Below are positions 7,894-18,668 of a stretch of 64,000 nt of DNA, in pieces. Position 1 is the first letter of the stretch. Every line of letters begins with the position of its first letter. The DNA is from UBA5734 sp964528645 (lineage in GTDB: Bacteria; Bacillota; Clostridia; Saccharofermentanales; UBA5734), in assembly GCA_964528645.1 (NCBI GenBank), contig CAZGSR010000009.1, positions 4,860 through 68,859 on the forward strand, read 5' to 3'. The notes under the pieces were generated by a model. It was not told the origin of the DNA, searched no databases, and worked only from the letters and a program-made list of their open reading frames with translations. The translations under genes and the position numbers were made by a program.

Positions 7894-8676
7894 ATGAAAT
7901 TCACCACACGTTTAGCTGCTCTCGTTCTTGTTCTGGCCCTGGCCTTCTCAATGGCTGCCTGTGCCGCAGCAGAAGTCAAAATCGCCACCAAGGCTGATCT
8001 CGATGGCAAAGTGATCGGTACCCAGCTCGGGACCACCGGTGACACCATCGCCAATGAACAAGTCAAAGCCAAATCAGTCGAAGCCTTCAAACTCTTCGTC
8101 GATGCCGTCCAGTCCCTGAAGCAGAAAAAGGTTGACGCCGTCATCATGGACCGCTTCACCGCGGAAGTCTTCACCAAGCAGAATACCGACCTCGAAATCG
8201 TCACGGTTGGCTTCGATGCCGAAGAATACGCCATCGCCGTGGACAAGGGCAACAGCGAGCTGCTGGCCAAAGTCAATGAAGTCCTGGCTGAAATGAAGGC
8301 CAATGGCGCCCTCGAAGCGTCGGTCAATGCCCATGCGGATGAGTCCGGTAGCCTGCCGGACCTCAATGTTGGTGCTGCCGGTGGCAAGCTGGTCATGGGC
8401 ACGAGCGCTGGCTTCCCGCCGTTTGAATACCTCGATGACAAGAACCAGGTCGTCGGTGTCGACGTCGACATCATGGCCGCCGTTGCCAAGAAGCTCGACA
8501 TGGAGCTGGTGGTCGAGAACATGGACTTTGACGGCCTGATCCCGGCCCTCAATGGCGGCAAGATCGTAGCCATCGCTGCCGGCATGACCGTGACCGACGA
8601 GCGCAAAGTCAATGTCGATTTCTCGGAAACCTACTTTGACGCTTCCCAGGTGGTCGTTGTCCGCAAAGCCCAGTAA
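7894..8676 (+). CDS. Amino-acid ABC transporter substrate-binding lipoprotein, circularly permuted
   Basis: An extracellular binding protein of the SBP_bac_3 (polar amino acid) family, 260 residues. A signal peptide ends in a lipobox with Cys23, so it should be a membrane-anchored lipoprotein. The fold is present but in swapped order. Residues 29-147 correspond to lobe 2 and the usual C-terminus (ATKADLDGKVIGTQLGTTGD to LLAKVNEVLAEMKANGALE). A Gly/Ser-rich linker covers about 148-165. Residues 166-258 correspond to the usual N-terminal lobe 1 (LVMGTSAGFPPFEYLDD, GVDVDIM at 188-194, TVTDERK). In ordinary members lobe 1 comes first. It opens an operon with a permease and an ATPase. The ligand is probably an amino acid but is not identifiable. 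Confidence 0.85.
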   Translation: MKFTTRLAALVLVLALAFSMAACAAAEVKIATKADLDGKVIGTQLGTTGDTIANEQVKAKSVEAFKLFVDAVQSLKQKKVDAVIMDRFTAEVFTKQNTDLEIVTVGFDAEEYAIAVDKGNSELLAKVNEVLAEMKANGALEASVNAHADESGSLPDLNVGAAGGKLVMGTSAGFPPFEYLDDKNQVVGVDVDIMAAVAKKLDMELVVENMDFDGLIPALNGGKIVAIAAGMTVTDERKVNVDFSETYFDASQVVVVRKAQ

Positions 8677-8695
8677 TCGTTCGAACAATCCATTG

Positions 8696-8734
8696 GGCCG
8701 GTCCGGGCAGATCCTGCCGGACCGGCCTCTTTTT
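8696..8734 (+). terminator. Intergenic attenuator after the binding-protein gene
   Basis: A perfect 11-bp stem, GGCCGGTCCGG (8696-8706) with CCGGACCGGCC (8717-8727), is followed by TCTTTTT. Sitting between the binding protein and the permease, it should let only part of transcription through, giving more binding protein than membrane components. Confidence 0.85.
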
Positions 8735-8756
8735 ACAGATCAGGAGGCGGTGTACC

Positions 8757-9575
8757 ATGCCATCGGACCAGATCAAGTACAAACGCTGGGGTGTCACCCT
8801 GACCCTCGCAGGCCTCGCTCTGGTGGCGGCCATTTCTGTGCTGGTTGCTTTCCAGGACCAGCTGGGAATCCAGTCGGCGCTGCTCCAGACACTTCAGACC
8901 AATTTTTATAACGATTTCATCAAGGCCGACCGCTACCTGCTCCTGGTCAATGGTCTTTTGGTCACGCTCCAGATCACGGTATTTTCCGTTATAGCCGGCA
9001 CCTTCATCGGCCTCTTTCTGGCCCTGGTCAAGGTGCTCGAGGGCAACGGCAAATACATCTTCTTTCTGACCCGTTTTACCAACATCTACCTGACGGTCAT
9101 CCGCGGCACACCAGTGGTTGTCCAGCTGATGATCATCTATTATGGGATTTTTGCCTCGGTCAACATCGACAAGATCTTTGTCGCGATCCTGGCTTTTTCG
9201 ATCAATAGCGGCGCCTATGTCGCTGAGATTATTCGCGCTGGCATCCTGGCGGTCGATCGCGGCCAGATGGAAGCAGGCCGGACGCTGGGCTTGCCCTATG
9301 CCACCACAATGAAAAAGATCATTTTACCCCAGGCCTTTAAAAACATCCTGCCGGCTCTGTTCAACGAATTGATCACCCTTTTGAAGGAAACATCCGTGGC
9401 TGCCTTCATTGCAGTGGCTGATCTGACCCGTTCTGGTGACATGATCCGTGCCAAGACGTATGACCCGTTCCTGCCGCTCTTTGCCGTAGCCGTCATTTAC
9501 CTGGTCCTGGTTGTTGGTCTGACCCAACTGGTGGGCCGTCTGGAAAGGAGACTCCGCCGCAGTGATAACCGTTAA
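8757..9575 (+). CDS. Amino-acid ABC transporter permease
   Basis: An inner-membrane permease of the HisM/GlnP family, 272 residues. One extra N-terminal membrane segment (about 12-31) precedes the standard core of roughly five further segments. The EAA loop that docks on the ATPase is clear: EAGRTLGLPYATTMKKIILPQA spans about residues 178-199. The start is supported by GGAGGCGG upstream. It lies between the binding protein and the ATPase gene, which it overlaps by 14 bases. It probably works as a homodimer, since no second permease gene is present. Confidence 0.94.
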   Translation: MPSDQIKYKRWGVTLTLAGLALVAAISVLVAFQDQLGIQSALLQTLQTNFYNDFIKADRYLLLVNGLLVTLQITVFSVIAGTFIGLFLALVKVLEGNGKYIFFLTRFTNIYLTVIRGTPVVVQLMIIYYGIFASVNIDKIFVAILAFSINSGAYVAEIIRAGILAVDRGQMEAGRTLGLPYATTMKKIILPQAFKNILPALFNELITLLKETSVAAFIAVADLTRSGDMIRAKTYDPFLPLFAVAVIYLVLVVGLTQLVGRLERRLRRSDNR

Positions 9576-10290
9576 AAATCTATTCAAGGATTTCGGCGAG
9601 GTCAAGGTCCTCAAGGATATCTGTGCCACCATCAACGAGGGAGAGAAAATCGCCGTGATCGGGCCTTCCGGCTCGGGTAAAAGCACCTTTCTGCGCTGTC
9701 TGAACATGCTCGACTTGCCGACTGCCGGCACGATCATCGTCGATGGCCAGGAAATCACGGCCCCCGGTGTGGATCTGAACAAAGTCCGGGCCAAAATGGG
9801 CATGGTCTTCCAGCATTTCAATTTGTTCCCGCACTTGACGGTGCTGGAGAACATCACGCTGGCACCGACGACACTCGGCCTGATGACCGCCGAGCAGGCG
9901 AAGGACAAGGCCTATGCCTTGCTCGACCGGGTTGGTCTGAGGGAAAAAGCCGATGTCTACCCGATCAAATTGTCCGGCGGCCAGAAGCAGCGCATCGCCA
10001 TCGCCCGCGCCCTGGCGATGAATCCGGAGATCATGCTCTTTGACGAACCGACCTCGGCGCTCGATCCGGAAATGATTGGCGAGGTGCTCGATGTCATGCA
10101 GGAGCTGGCCGAGGAAGGCATGACCATGGTGGTCGTGACTCACGAAATGGGCTTTGCCCGCCGGGTCGCGAACCGAGTGCTTTTCATGGACGAAGGCCGG
10201 ATCGCCGAGGAAGGCTCACCAAAAGACATCTTCGAAAATCCGCAGAATCCACGCACCAAAGAGTTTTTGTCGAAGGTGCTCACCCACTGA
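9562..10290 (+). CDS. Amino-acid ABC transporter ATP-binding protein
   Basis: The cytoplasmic ATPase of the importer, 242 residues, GlnQ/HisP type. Walker A GPSGSGKST is at residues 34-42, the Q-loop at about FQHFNLFPHLTVLENI, the signature LSGGQKQR from 137, Walker B IMLFDEP near 157-163 and the switch His in VTHEMG. All motifs are intact. The start codon is GTG at 9562, behind AAGGAG, inside the 3' end of the permease gene, which indicates translational coupling. The product energises transport with the permuted binding protein and the permease. Confidence 0.96.
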   Translation: MITVKNLFKDFGEVKVLKDICATINEGEKIAVIGPSGSGKSTFLRCLNMLDLPTAGTIIVDGQEITAPGVDLNKVRAKMGMVFQHFNLFPHLTVLENITLAPTTLGLMTAEQAKDKAYALLDRVGLREKADVYPIKLSGGQKQRIAIARALAMNPEIMLFDEPTSALDPEMIGEVLDVMQELAEEGMTMVVVTHEMGFARRVANRVLFMDEGRIAEEGSPKDIFENPQNPRTKEFLSKVLTH

Positions 10291-10302
10291 AGCGGGGCTA
10301 AA

Positions 10303-10330
10303 ACCGGCTGGCCGAGCCGGTCTTGCGTTT
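10303..10330 (+). terminator. Probable terminator of the ABC transporter operon
   Basis: ACCGGCT (10303-10309) pairs with AGCCGGT (10315-10321). An outer GGGGCT/AGCCCC pair surrounds it. The following T run is imperfect (CTTGCGTTTT), so termination may be partial. Confidence 0.5.
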
Positions 10331-10344
10331 TGACTGCTCGCAGC

Positions 10345-10381
10345 CCCTGTCGAATTTGGTCGCGTTTTGACGCACGAATCC
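10345..10381 (+). promoter_or_regulatory. Putative alternative-sigma promoter, copy 1 (pilin-like cluster)
   Basis: A 37-base element that is repeated without gaps at 34924-34960 upstream of comM-dprA; 29 of 37 positions agree. The conserved blocks are CCCTGTCGAATT, TTTTG and ACGAATCC. CGAATT and ACGAAT are 17 bases apart, as in a promoter. CGAAT is the -10 core known for SigH of Bacillus and for ComX of streptococci, whose promoters also carry a T-tract just upstream. Promoter function is inference. Confidence 0.6.
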
Positions 10382-10396
10382 CCCCTTTTGATCTCA

Positions 10397-10431
10397 CACC
10401 CTCTGGTACGCTAGGCACCAGGGGGTGTTTT
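10397..10431 (+). promoter_or_regulatory. Leader hairpin over the ribosome binding site of the first pilin-like gene
   Basis: CACCCTCTGGT (10397-10407) can pair with ACCAGGGGGTG (10417-10427), with one G-T pair, followed by TTTT. The 3' arm contains the GGGGG ribosome binding site of the gene starting at 10435. The structure could act as a weak terminator, or block translation until opened. Confidence 0.5.
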
Positions 10432-10434
10432 GTC

Positions 10435-10695
10435 ATGGCACAGAGTTTACAGGCCGCACTGGTGGTTCCCGTCGTCCTCTCAGCGCTGGCCGGGATGACA
10501 GGTCTGATCTTGCCCGTCCTGAAAACACAGGAGCAGGCTGCGCGGCAGTGTGTGATCGAGCAGCACGACCAGCTGACATTGGAGTCCCTTTACCAGATCC
10601 CTGTGGCTGAACGCACAGCCCTGCTGACCAGCCCGCAACAAGTGGTTGCCTGGCTGGCCCTGGCCGAAGACATCATCGGCCTGATCGAACGGTGA
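10435..10695 (+). CDS. Small pilin-like membrane protein (TadE-type N-terminus)
   Basis: An 86-residue protein whose N-terminus, SLQAALVVPVVLSALAGMTGLILPV, is one hydrophobic segment preceded by a short polar start. This resembles the processing/anchor region of TadE-like pseudopilins (family pattern EAALVLPV). The rest is a short, Gln- and Leu-rich helical tail. ATG 10435 is preferred because GGGGGTG lies upstream; an in-frame ATG at 10330 would read through the promoter element. It heads a tight three-gene group behind the element at 10345-10381. The family assignment is by pattern only. Confidence 0.55.
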   Translation: MAQSLQAALVVPVVLSALAGMTGLILPVLKTQEQAARQCVIEQHDQLTLESLYQIPVAERTALLTSPQQVVAWLALAEDIIGLIER

Positions 10696-10707
10696 GTGGA
10701 GGGTATT

Positions 10708-12105
10708 ATGCTGATCTCGATGCGGCGACAATGTGGTGCGCTCAGCCTGCTTCTGATCGTCATCATCCTGCCGCTGCTTTTGGTATTTGCCACTGGACTG
10801 GGTATTGCCCGGCGTTTCAACGATGAGGCTTATCTGGTCCGGGCGATGCGACAGCAGCTGTCAAGTAGCCTTTCCGCTTACGATCGGGATTTGTACCAGC
10901 AGTTTGGTGTGTTCGGTGTGCCTGTTGATCGTCTCGAGACCTCTGTCTTTCGCACCCTGGTTCCAGACCGGTTTGCAAAATCGACGGCTGAACTGTCAGT
11001 TGCCACGGATGTGCTCGATCCGACCGCGCTGGAAAGTCAGATCACTCGCACCATGAAGCTGCGCCTGCCTGCTCTCTGGCTGGACCAGGTATACCGGCTG
11101 ACGGGTTTGCCAGATGGATCTGAGTGGCTGGCCCAGGTTGATCTGGGCCGGTTCGCTGGTGCCCAGGCCCAAGAAAAGGCACTCGCTGCTGGTGATAAGG
11201 TCCTGTCAGATGGAAACCTGCCGGAGGATCTGGCCGGTCAATTGGCGGATCTGGTCCGGGAGAGCCTGGACCAGGTCACAGAGGAGGACAAGCTCGAGGT
11301 CCTCGAAGATACCTTGGACTGGCTCGGCGACCTGGCTGGACAACGCTCCGTCCTGGCAGCTCTGCCGGATGGCTCCCACTGGTTGTCCGGCCTGGCGGGC
11401 TGGATGGACGCTCTGGCTTCCGGCCCCGAGTCGCCTCTGGTACAGAAGGCTGGCCTGGCCGAGTACTGCCTGGCCTATCTGACTGCAGCCGTCACTGTGC
11501 GCCAGGAGGATGGCAAGCGCGAACCACTTCAGACCATCAGTGGCCTGGATCTGACGGATCTGGCCCAGGTCCGACCGGCTGAAATCGAGCGAATCATCAC
11601 GGCAACAGAGGACCCGGATGCTGCCCGGCACCAAGTTCAAACCGTTCTGGTGGCTGCCCGCAGCGTGATTCAACTGGCTGCCATTCTGGCAGATCCGGAT
11701 GAAATGGCCCTGTTGCGTGCCCAGGCTGTCACGCTGGTGGCCATTCTGGCCGGTGCAACCGGCATCATGCTCGAGCCAGAGAGCATCACGTCTGTCCTGG
11801 CTCTGGGTCAGGCTATTGCCCGCGGCAATGAGGATGTCACGGCGCTACTCGCAGGCCAGTCGATCCGCCTGGTTCCACCATCCCTGCTGGATCAGCCTCT
11901 GGTGGTCTCCTATGCTGACCATCTGCGCCTGATGCTGTGGATCCTGCCGACTGATACGCTGCTGGAGCGAATCGGGACGTGCATCCGGCGCACATTCCCC
12001 GAGGATTACGCCGTCGGCGTCCAGTTTCGCGTCCAACCTCCGGCCAGATCGACCCTGATAAATCCGTCAGGGTTGGTCATGGAGCTGTCTTATGCGATTG
12101 AATAG
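10708..12105 (+). CDS. Tad-like secretion/pilus-associated membrane protein
   Basis: A 465-residue protein with one N-terminal hydrophobic segment (GALSLLLIVIILPLLLVFATGLGIA, about residues 10-34) and a long extracellular, mostly helical domain rich in Leu, Ala and Asp. The short basic N-terminus with Gly before the segment is the layout of TadG/TadE-type pseudopilins. I do not recognise the large domain. ATG 10708 follows GGAGGG at 5 bases; a GTG at 10696 is less likely. The gene lies 12 bases after the small pilin-like gene and overlaps the next gene by 14 bases, so the three are probably made together. Confidence 0.55.
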   Translation: MLISMRRQCGALSLLLIVIILPLLLVFATGLGIARRFNDEAYLVRAMRQQLSSSLSAYDRDLYQQFGVFGVPVDRLETSVFRTLVPDRFAKSTAELSVATDVLDPTALESQITRTMKLRLPALWLDQVYRLTGLPDGSEWLAQVDLGRFAGAQAQEKALAAGDKVLSDGNLPEDLAGQLADLVRESLDQVTEEDKLEVLEDTLDWLGDLAGQRSVLAALPDGSHWLSGLAGWMDALASGPESPLVQKAGLAEYCLAYLTAAVTVRQEDGKREPLQTISGLDLTDLAQVRPAEIERIITATEDPDAARHQVQTVLVAARSVIQLAAILADPDEMALLRAQAVTLVAILAGATGIMLEPESITSVLALGQAIARGNEDVTALLAGQSIRLVPPSLLDQPLVVSYADHLRLMLWILPTDTLLERIGTCIRRTFPEDYAVGVQFRVQPPARSTLINPSGLVMELSYAIE

Positions 12106-13111
12106 AAAATCATCCAGGTCAAGATCAGGGAGCATCGCCCTCGAGGCGGCTCTGGCCATCCCCCCGGTCCTGTTTTTGATCGCACTATTTCTCCAAGGTC
12201 TGGTGCATGAGCAAGCCAAGCTCGATTTGACCCGCGCCGTCGACCGGACCGCAGCCGAAATCGCTCTGGTCCTGCCGCTGGCCCATCTGGGCCAGAGCTG
12301 GCTGGATTCAAGCCTTGCTGCACTTGTTTTGGAAAAAACGGACTTAGGCTCGGTGATCCCTTCGCTTGAATCCACTTTCGAAGGAGAGATCTCAGAATGG
12401 GCAGGGGCAATAGAAACGGCCGGTCTGCAGGTTTTTGCCCGCTCCCGGATCCACCATTGGCTGCAACAGGGTGGTGCATCGACTGGACTGGTTGACGCAT
12501 CACAGATTGACGTCGTCTGGGAAGAAGATCGGAGCAGGGCCTGGCTCGTCGTGTCACAGCAGACGTCGTGGTCTGGCTATCCCTTCCAGATGACCATCCG
12601 TTCCGTGATCCCTGTGTGGCCCGGCCGCAGCGATTCTGCTGCAACCAGCCAGCCAGAAGCGCCTGGCGAATCGATCTGGGCACTGGATAATTTTACCCGT
12701 GGCAAGGCCATCCGCGCGTTGTTCCAGGCCAATCTGCCGGATGATTTTCCTGTGATCGCGATCTGGGACAGTGGTGAGGCCACGGCCATCCACAGCATCG
12801 ATCTGACAGCACCGACCTATCAGGACAGGGCCGAAGTGACACAGGCGGTGGTCAGGCGCCTGAATCTGCTGGCCTCTTTTTCCGGGGCCGATTATAAACG
12901 TGAGGAAATCAGTCTGACCATCACCGGGTCAGAGATCACATCCCGCCGGCTGATCCTGGTCATCCCTGAAAACAGTAGCCAGACCTGGCTCGACGAGGCC
13001 TTGTCAGAACTGGACCAGAAAGCCCGCTCCCTGGGGCTTTCCCTGGTGGTTGAACGGTATGGTGAAAACCTGCCCGCGATCGTTCCAGAGAGTCAGCAAC
13101 CTGCAAGATAG
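12092..13111 (+). CDS. TadE-like pilus assembly protein
   Basis: A 339-residue protein with the clearest TadE signature in the cluster. A basic start, then GSIALEAALAIPPVLFLIALF, has the Gly/Glu arrangement that precedes the hydrophobic segment in TadE/TadF and in class III-type pilins. A long extracellular region follows. Residues from about 215 contain a beta/alpha repeat-like part (SIWALDNFTRGKAIRALFQ and RRLILVIPENSSQTWLDEA) with no recognised catalytic motif. It is the last gene of the cluster. No TadA ATPase, TadB/TadC platform, TadV peptidase or Flp major pilin is in the window, so the rest of the system, if present, is elsewhere. Confidence 0.65.
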   Translation: MRLNRKSSRSRSGSIALEAALAIPPVLFLIALFLQGLVHEQAKLDLTRAVDRTAAEIALVLPLAHLGQSWLDSSLAALVLEKTDLGSVIPSLESTFEGEISEWAGAIETAGLQVFARSRIHHWLQQGGASTGLVDASQIDVVWEEDRSRAWLVVSQQTSWSGYPFQMTIRSVIPVWPGRSDSAATSQPEAPGESIWALDNFTRGKAIRALFQANLPDDFPVIAIWDSGEATAIHSIDLTAPTYQDRAEVTQAVVRRLNLLASFSGADYKREEISLTITGSEITSRRLILVIPENSSQTWLDEALSELDQKARSLGLSLVVERYGENLPAIVPESQQPAR

Positions 13112-13127
13112 CCTTCAGCTGGTTGCC

Positions 13128-13156
13128 TTGTATCTTCAAAAGGGTTGCGGTATCAT
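13128..13156 (+). promoter_or_regulatory. Promoter of yerC-secA
   Basis: TTGTAT at 13128-13133 and TATCAT at 13151-13156 with a 17-base spacer, 52 bases before the yerC start. Confidence 0.6.
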
Positions 13157-13207
13157 TTGAACGTACTTCAAGAAACAGAGCAGTAAACCTGCCGCGAGGT
13201 GGTCCAG

Positions 13208-13516
13208 ATGAAGCAAAAATTCAAAGATTCGGACACACAATTCCTGTATCAGGCCATCCTGAGCCTGGAGGATGAATCAGAGTGCGACCGTTTTTTTGAG
13301 GATATCTGCACCATTTCGGAGATCAAATCACTGGCCCAGCGACTTCAGGTCGCGCGCATGCTGCGCCACAAGAAAACTTACACCGAGATCTGTGATACGA
13401 CCGGTGTCAGCACGGCGACAATCAGCCGGGTCAACCGCTGCCTGGAATATGGCGCAGATGGTTACAAGCTGGTCCTGGACCGACTCGAAACAGACACCGA
13501 TGTGAAAGGAACCTGA
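13208..13516 (+). CDS. YerC/TrpR-family DNA-binding protein
   Basis: A 102-residue protein of the TrpR-like YerC/YecD family, a Firmicute group with a Trp-repressor fold. A helix-turn-helix is visible in KTYTEICDTTGVSTATISRVNRCLEYG. SLAQRLQVARML just before it is also characteristic. It is probably a small transcriptional regulator; its target is unknown. GAGGTGG lies before ATG 13208, which is preferred over the in-frame GTG at 13199. It is 3 bases upstream of secA and likely co-transcribed with it. Confidence 0.85.
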   Translation: MKQKFKDSDTQFLYQAILSLEDESECDRFFEDICTISEIKSLAQRLQVARMLRHKKTYTEICDTTGVSTATISRVNRCLEYGADGYKLVLDRLETDTDVKGT

Positions 13517-13519
13517 TCC

Positions 13520-16387
<2,868 letters not shown>

Positions 16388-16446
16388 TCAGCCTGATAGT
16401 GAATGACAGCCAGATCAAAGCCAGATTGACAAAGGAGACGACTGAC

Positions 16447-17289
16447 ATGTCTGCATTACGAAGCACGCGCGACGCCTACCTGGCGCGGATCCAGCAAGCA
16501 GCAGCCTTCATTTCAGCATCCGCTCCGGGTCCCATTGACTGTCTTCTCATCCTGGGCTCCGGTCTCGGTGCCCTCGCTGACCGTGTCGCCGCCGCCACCG
16601 TAATCGACTATGAAACGATTCCCGGTTTTCCCCAGGCGACTGTGCCGGGCCATGCCGGCAAACTGCACCTTGGCCAGTGGGGCAGCCGGCGCATCGCCGT
16701 CATGCAGGGCCGTTTCCATTATTATGAAGGTCATGCCATGGGTGAAGTGACCTTCCCGATCCGCGTCATGGCTGCACTCGGCGTCAAGACCGTGATCCTG
16801 ACCAATGCCGCCGGTGGCATGGGGGAGGGGATGGCGCCCGGTGACCTGATGCAGATCACGGACCACATCAGTTTGTTCATGGAATCCCCGCTACGGGGCA
16901 TGAATCTTGACAGCTTTGGCGAGCGCTTCATCGACCAGACCGAGGTCTACAGCAAGAGGCTGATCAGCCTGACTCAGGCGGCGGCCAGGGATCTGGACCA
17001 GACGTTGCACCAGGGTGTCTATTGCTTCTGCAAAGGCCCACAGTTCGAAACACCGGCCGAAATCCGCCTCCTGCGTCAACTGGGCGCATCGGCTGCCGGG
17101 ATGTCGACCGTACCGGAAGCCATCGTGGCCCGCCACTGTTCGATGGATGTGCTGGGCTTGTCCTGCATCACCAATCTAGCCGCTGGACTTTCTGGCCAGC
17201 CCTTGAGCCACAGCGAGGTCCTCGAAGTCGGTCTCATGGCGAGTGGCCGCATGATCGACCTGCTCTCTGAAATCCTCGACCGCCTGTAA
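16447..17289 (+). CDS. Purine-nucleoside phosphorylase
   Basis: A 280-residue PNP of the trimeric (PNP/MTAP) family that splits purine nucleosides with phosphate to base and ribose-1-phosphate. Family motifs are visible: LILGSGLG, the phosphate/substrate region GRFHYYEGH, LTNAAGGMGEG, and GPQFETPAEIRLLRQLGASAAGMSTVPE. ATG 16447 has AAAGGAG upstream; the longer in-frame start at 16384 lies just after secA. It heads a trio with AhcY and MtaD, fitting breakdown of adenosine or inosine released from S-adenosylhomocysteine. Confidence 0.95.
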   Translation: MSALRSTRDAYLARIQQAAAFISASAPGPIDCLLILGSGLGALADRVAAATVIDYETIPGFPQATVPGHAGKLHLGQWGSRRIAVMQGRFHYYEGHAMGEVTFPIRVMAALGVKTVILTNAAGGMGEGMAPGDLMQITDHISLFMESPLRGMNLDSFGERFIDQTEVYSKRLISLTQAAARDLDQTLHQGVYCFCKGPQFETPAEIRLLRQLGASAAGMSTVPEAIVARHCSMDVLGLSCITNLAAGLSGQPLSHSEVLEVGLMASGRMIDLLSEILDRL

Positions 17290-17344
17290 CCGCCATAACC
17301 AGCTGACTGCCCCGCATCACCCCTATCTTCAACAGGAGCCAAGC

Positions 17345-18604
17345 ATGCCTTACGAAATCAAAGATTTAAACCTGGCCCCCTCCGGCCGCCAGAAGATCGC
17401 CTGGGCCGCAGCCAATATGCCGGTGCTCGGCAGCATCGGTGCAGAATTTGCCCGGACCAGACCCTTGTCCGGCTTGCGCATTGCCGTCAGTGTCCACGTC
17501 GAAGCCAAGACCGCCTGGCTGGCCAAAACCCTGGCAAAGGGTGGGGCAGAGGTCAGCCTGACCGGCTGTAATCCGCTGTCAACCCAGGACGATGTCGCCG
17601 CAGCGCTGGCCGAGGAAGGCATGGCGGTTTATTGCATCCATGGCGCCGATCATGAAACCTATACCCGGAATCTACGCCAGGCCTTGTCGATCAAGCCCCA
17701 TCTGGTGATTGACGATGGCGGCGATTTTGCCCACCTGCTGCACACGACGGAAAAACACCTCACCAAGGACCTGATCGGCGGCAGTGAAGAGACGACAACC
17801 GGGGTCAAACGCCTGCGGATCCTGGAAAAGGAAGGCAAGCTGCTCTATCCGTCCATCGCAGTCAACGATGCCCGCTGCAAACATTTGTTCGACAACCGTT
17901 ATGGCACCGGCCAGTCGGTCTGGACCGCGATCATGAGCCTGACCAATCTGGTTGTAGCCGGCAAGACTGTGGTGGTCAATGGCTTTGGCATGTGTGGCAA
18001 AGGCGTGGCCCAGCGGGCCGCCGGGCTTGGTGCCCGGGTCGTCGTGACCGAGATCGATCCCGTCAAGGCTTGCGAAGCCCTGATGGAAGGCTATGATGTC
18101 ATGAGCATGGACGAAGCCGCTCCCGTGGGCGATGTCTTCTGCACCGTCACCGGCTGCCGCGATGTCATCACCGAGCGTCACTTCCCTCTGATGAAAAACG
18201 GCGCCATCCTGTGCAATGCCGGCCATTTCGATGTTGAGATCAACCTGGGCCAGCTCAGCGTCCTGTCCACAGCGGTGGAACAGGCCCGCCCCGGTGTCAA
18301 GGCCTATGTGCAGCCCGACGGTCGCCGTCTGAATGTCCTGGCTGAAGGTCGCCTGGTCAATCTGGCTGGCGGCGATGGTCATCCGGCAGAGATCATGGAC
18401 ATGAGTTTTGCTCTCCAGGCTTTGTCGGTCCTCTACCTGGCCGAACAGGGCAGAAATCTCAAGCCAGGCGTCTACCATTTGCCGGCGGCCATCGATGACC
18501 GGGTGGCGGCACTGCTGCTTGAGCACAAAAAGCGCTCGATCGATGTTCTGACGCCTGAGCAGGCTCATTATCTGGCCAACTGGGACCTCTCGGAAGCCGA
18601 ATGA
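17345..18604 (+). CDS. ahcY: Adenosylhomocysteinase
   Basis: A 419-residue S-adenosylhomocysteine hydrolase: SAH to adenosine plus homocysteine, NAD-dependent and cytoplasmic. The NAD-binding Rossmann motif VVNGFGMCGKGVAQRAAGLG is complete. Upstream are the substrate residues in DDGGDFAHLLH and SEETTTGVKRLRILEKEG, and NAGHFDVEI follows. It is the short archaeal/clostridial form that lacks the C-terminal PDHYRY-like tail, ending soon after LTPEQAHYLANWDL. AGGAG precedes the start. The neighbours PNP and MtaD complete SAH and methylthioadenosine salvage. Confidence 0.95.
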   Translation: MPYEIKDLNLAPSGRQKIAWAAANMPVLGSIGAEFARTRPLSGLRIAVSVHVEAKTAWLAKTLAKGGAEVSLTGCNPLSTQDDVAAALAEEGMAVYCIHGADHETYTRNLRQALSIKPHLVIDDGGDFAHLLHTTEKHLTKDLIGGSEETTTGVKRLRILEKEGKLLYPSIAVNDARCKHLFDNRYGTGQSVWTAIMSLTNLVVAGKTVVVNGFGMCGKGVAQRAAGLGARVVVTEIDPVKACEALMEGYDVMSMDEAAPVGDVFCTVTGCRDVITERHFPLMKNGAILCNAGHFDVEINLGQLSVLSTAVEQARPGVKAYVQPDGRRLNVLAEGRLVNLAGGDGHPAEIMDMSFALQALSVLYLAEQGRNLKPGVYHLPAAIDDRVAALLLEHKKRSIDVLTPEQAHYLANWDLSEAE

Positions 18605-18668
18605 CCGGATGCTATCCGCTGGATCTGCTCTCAGGGCAAATCCGAGTCTTTGTTTAAGGAGGGCCACC

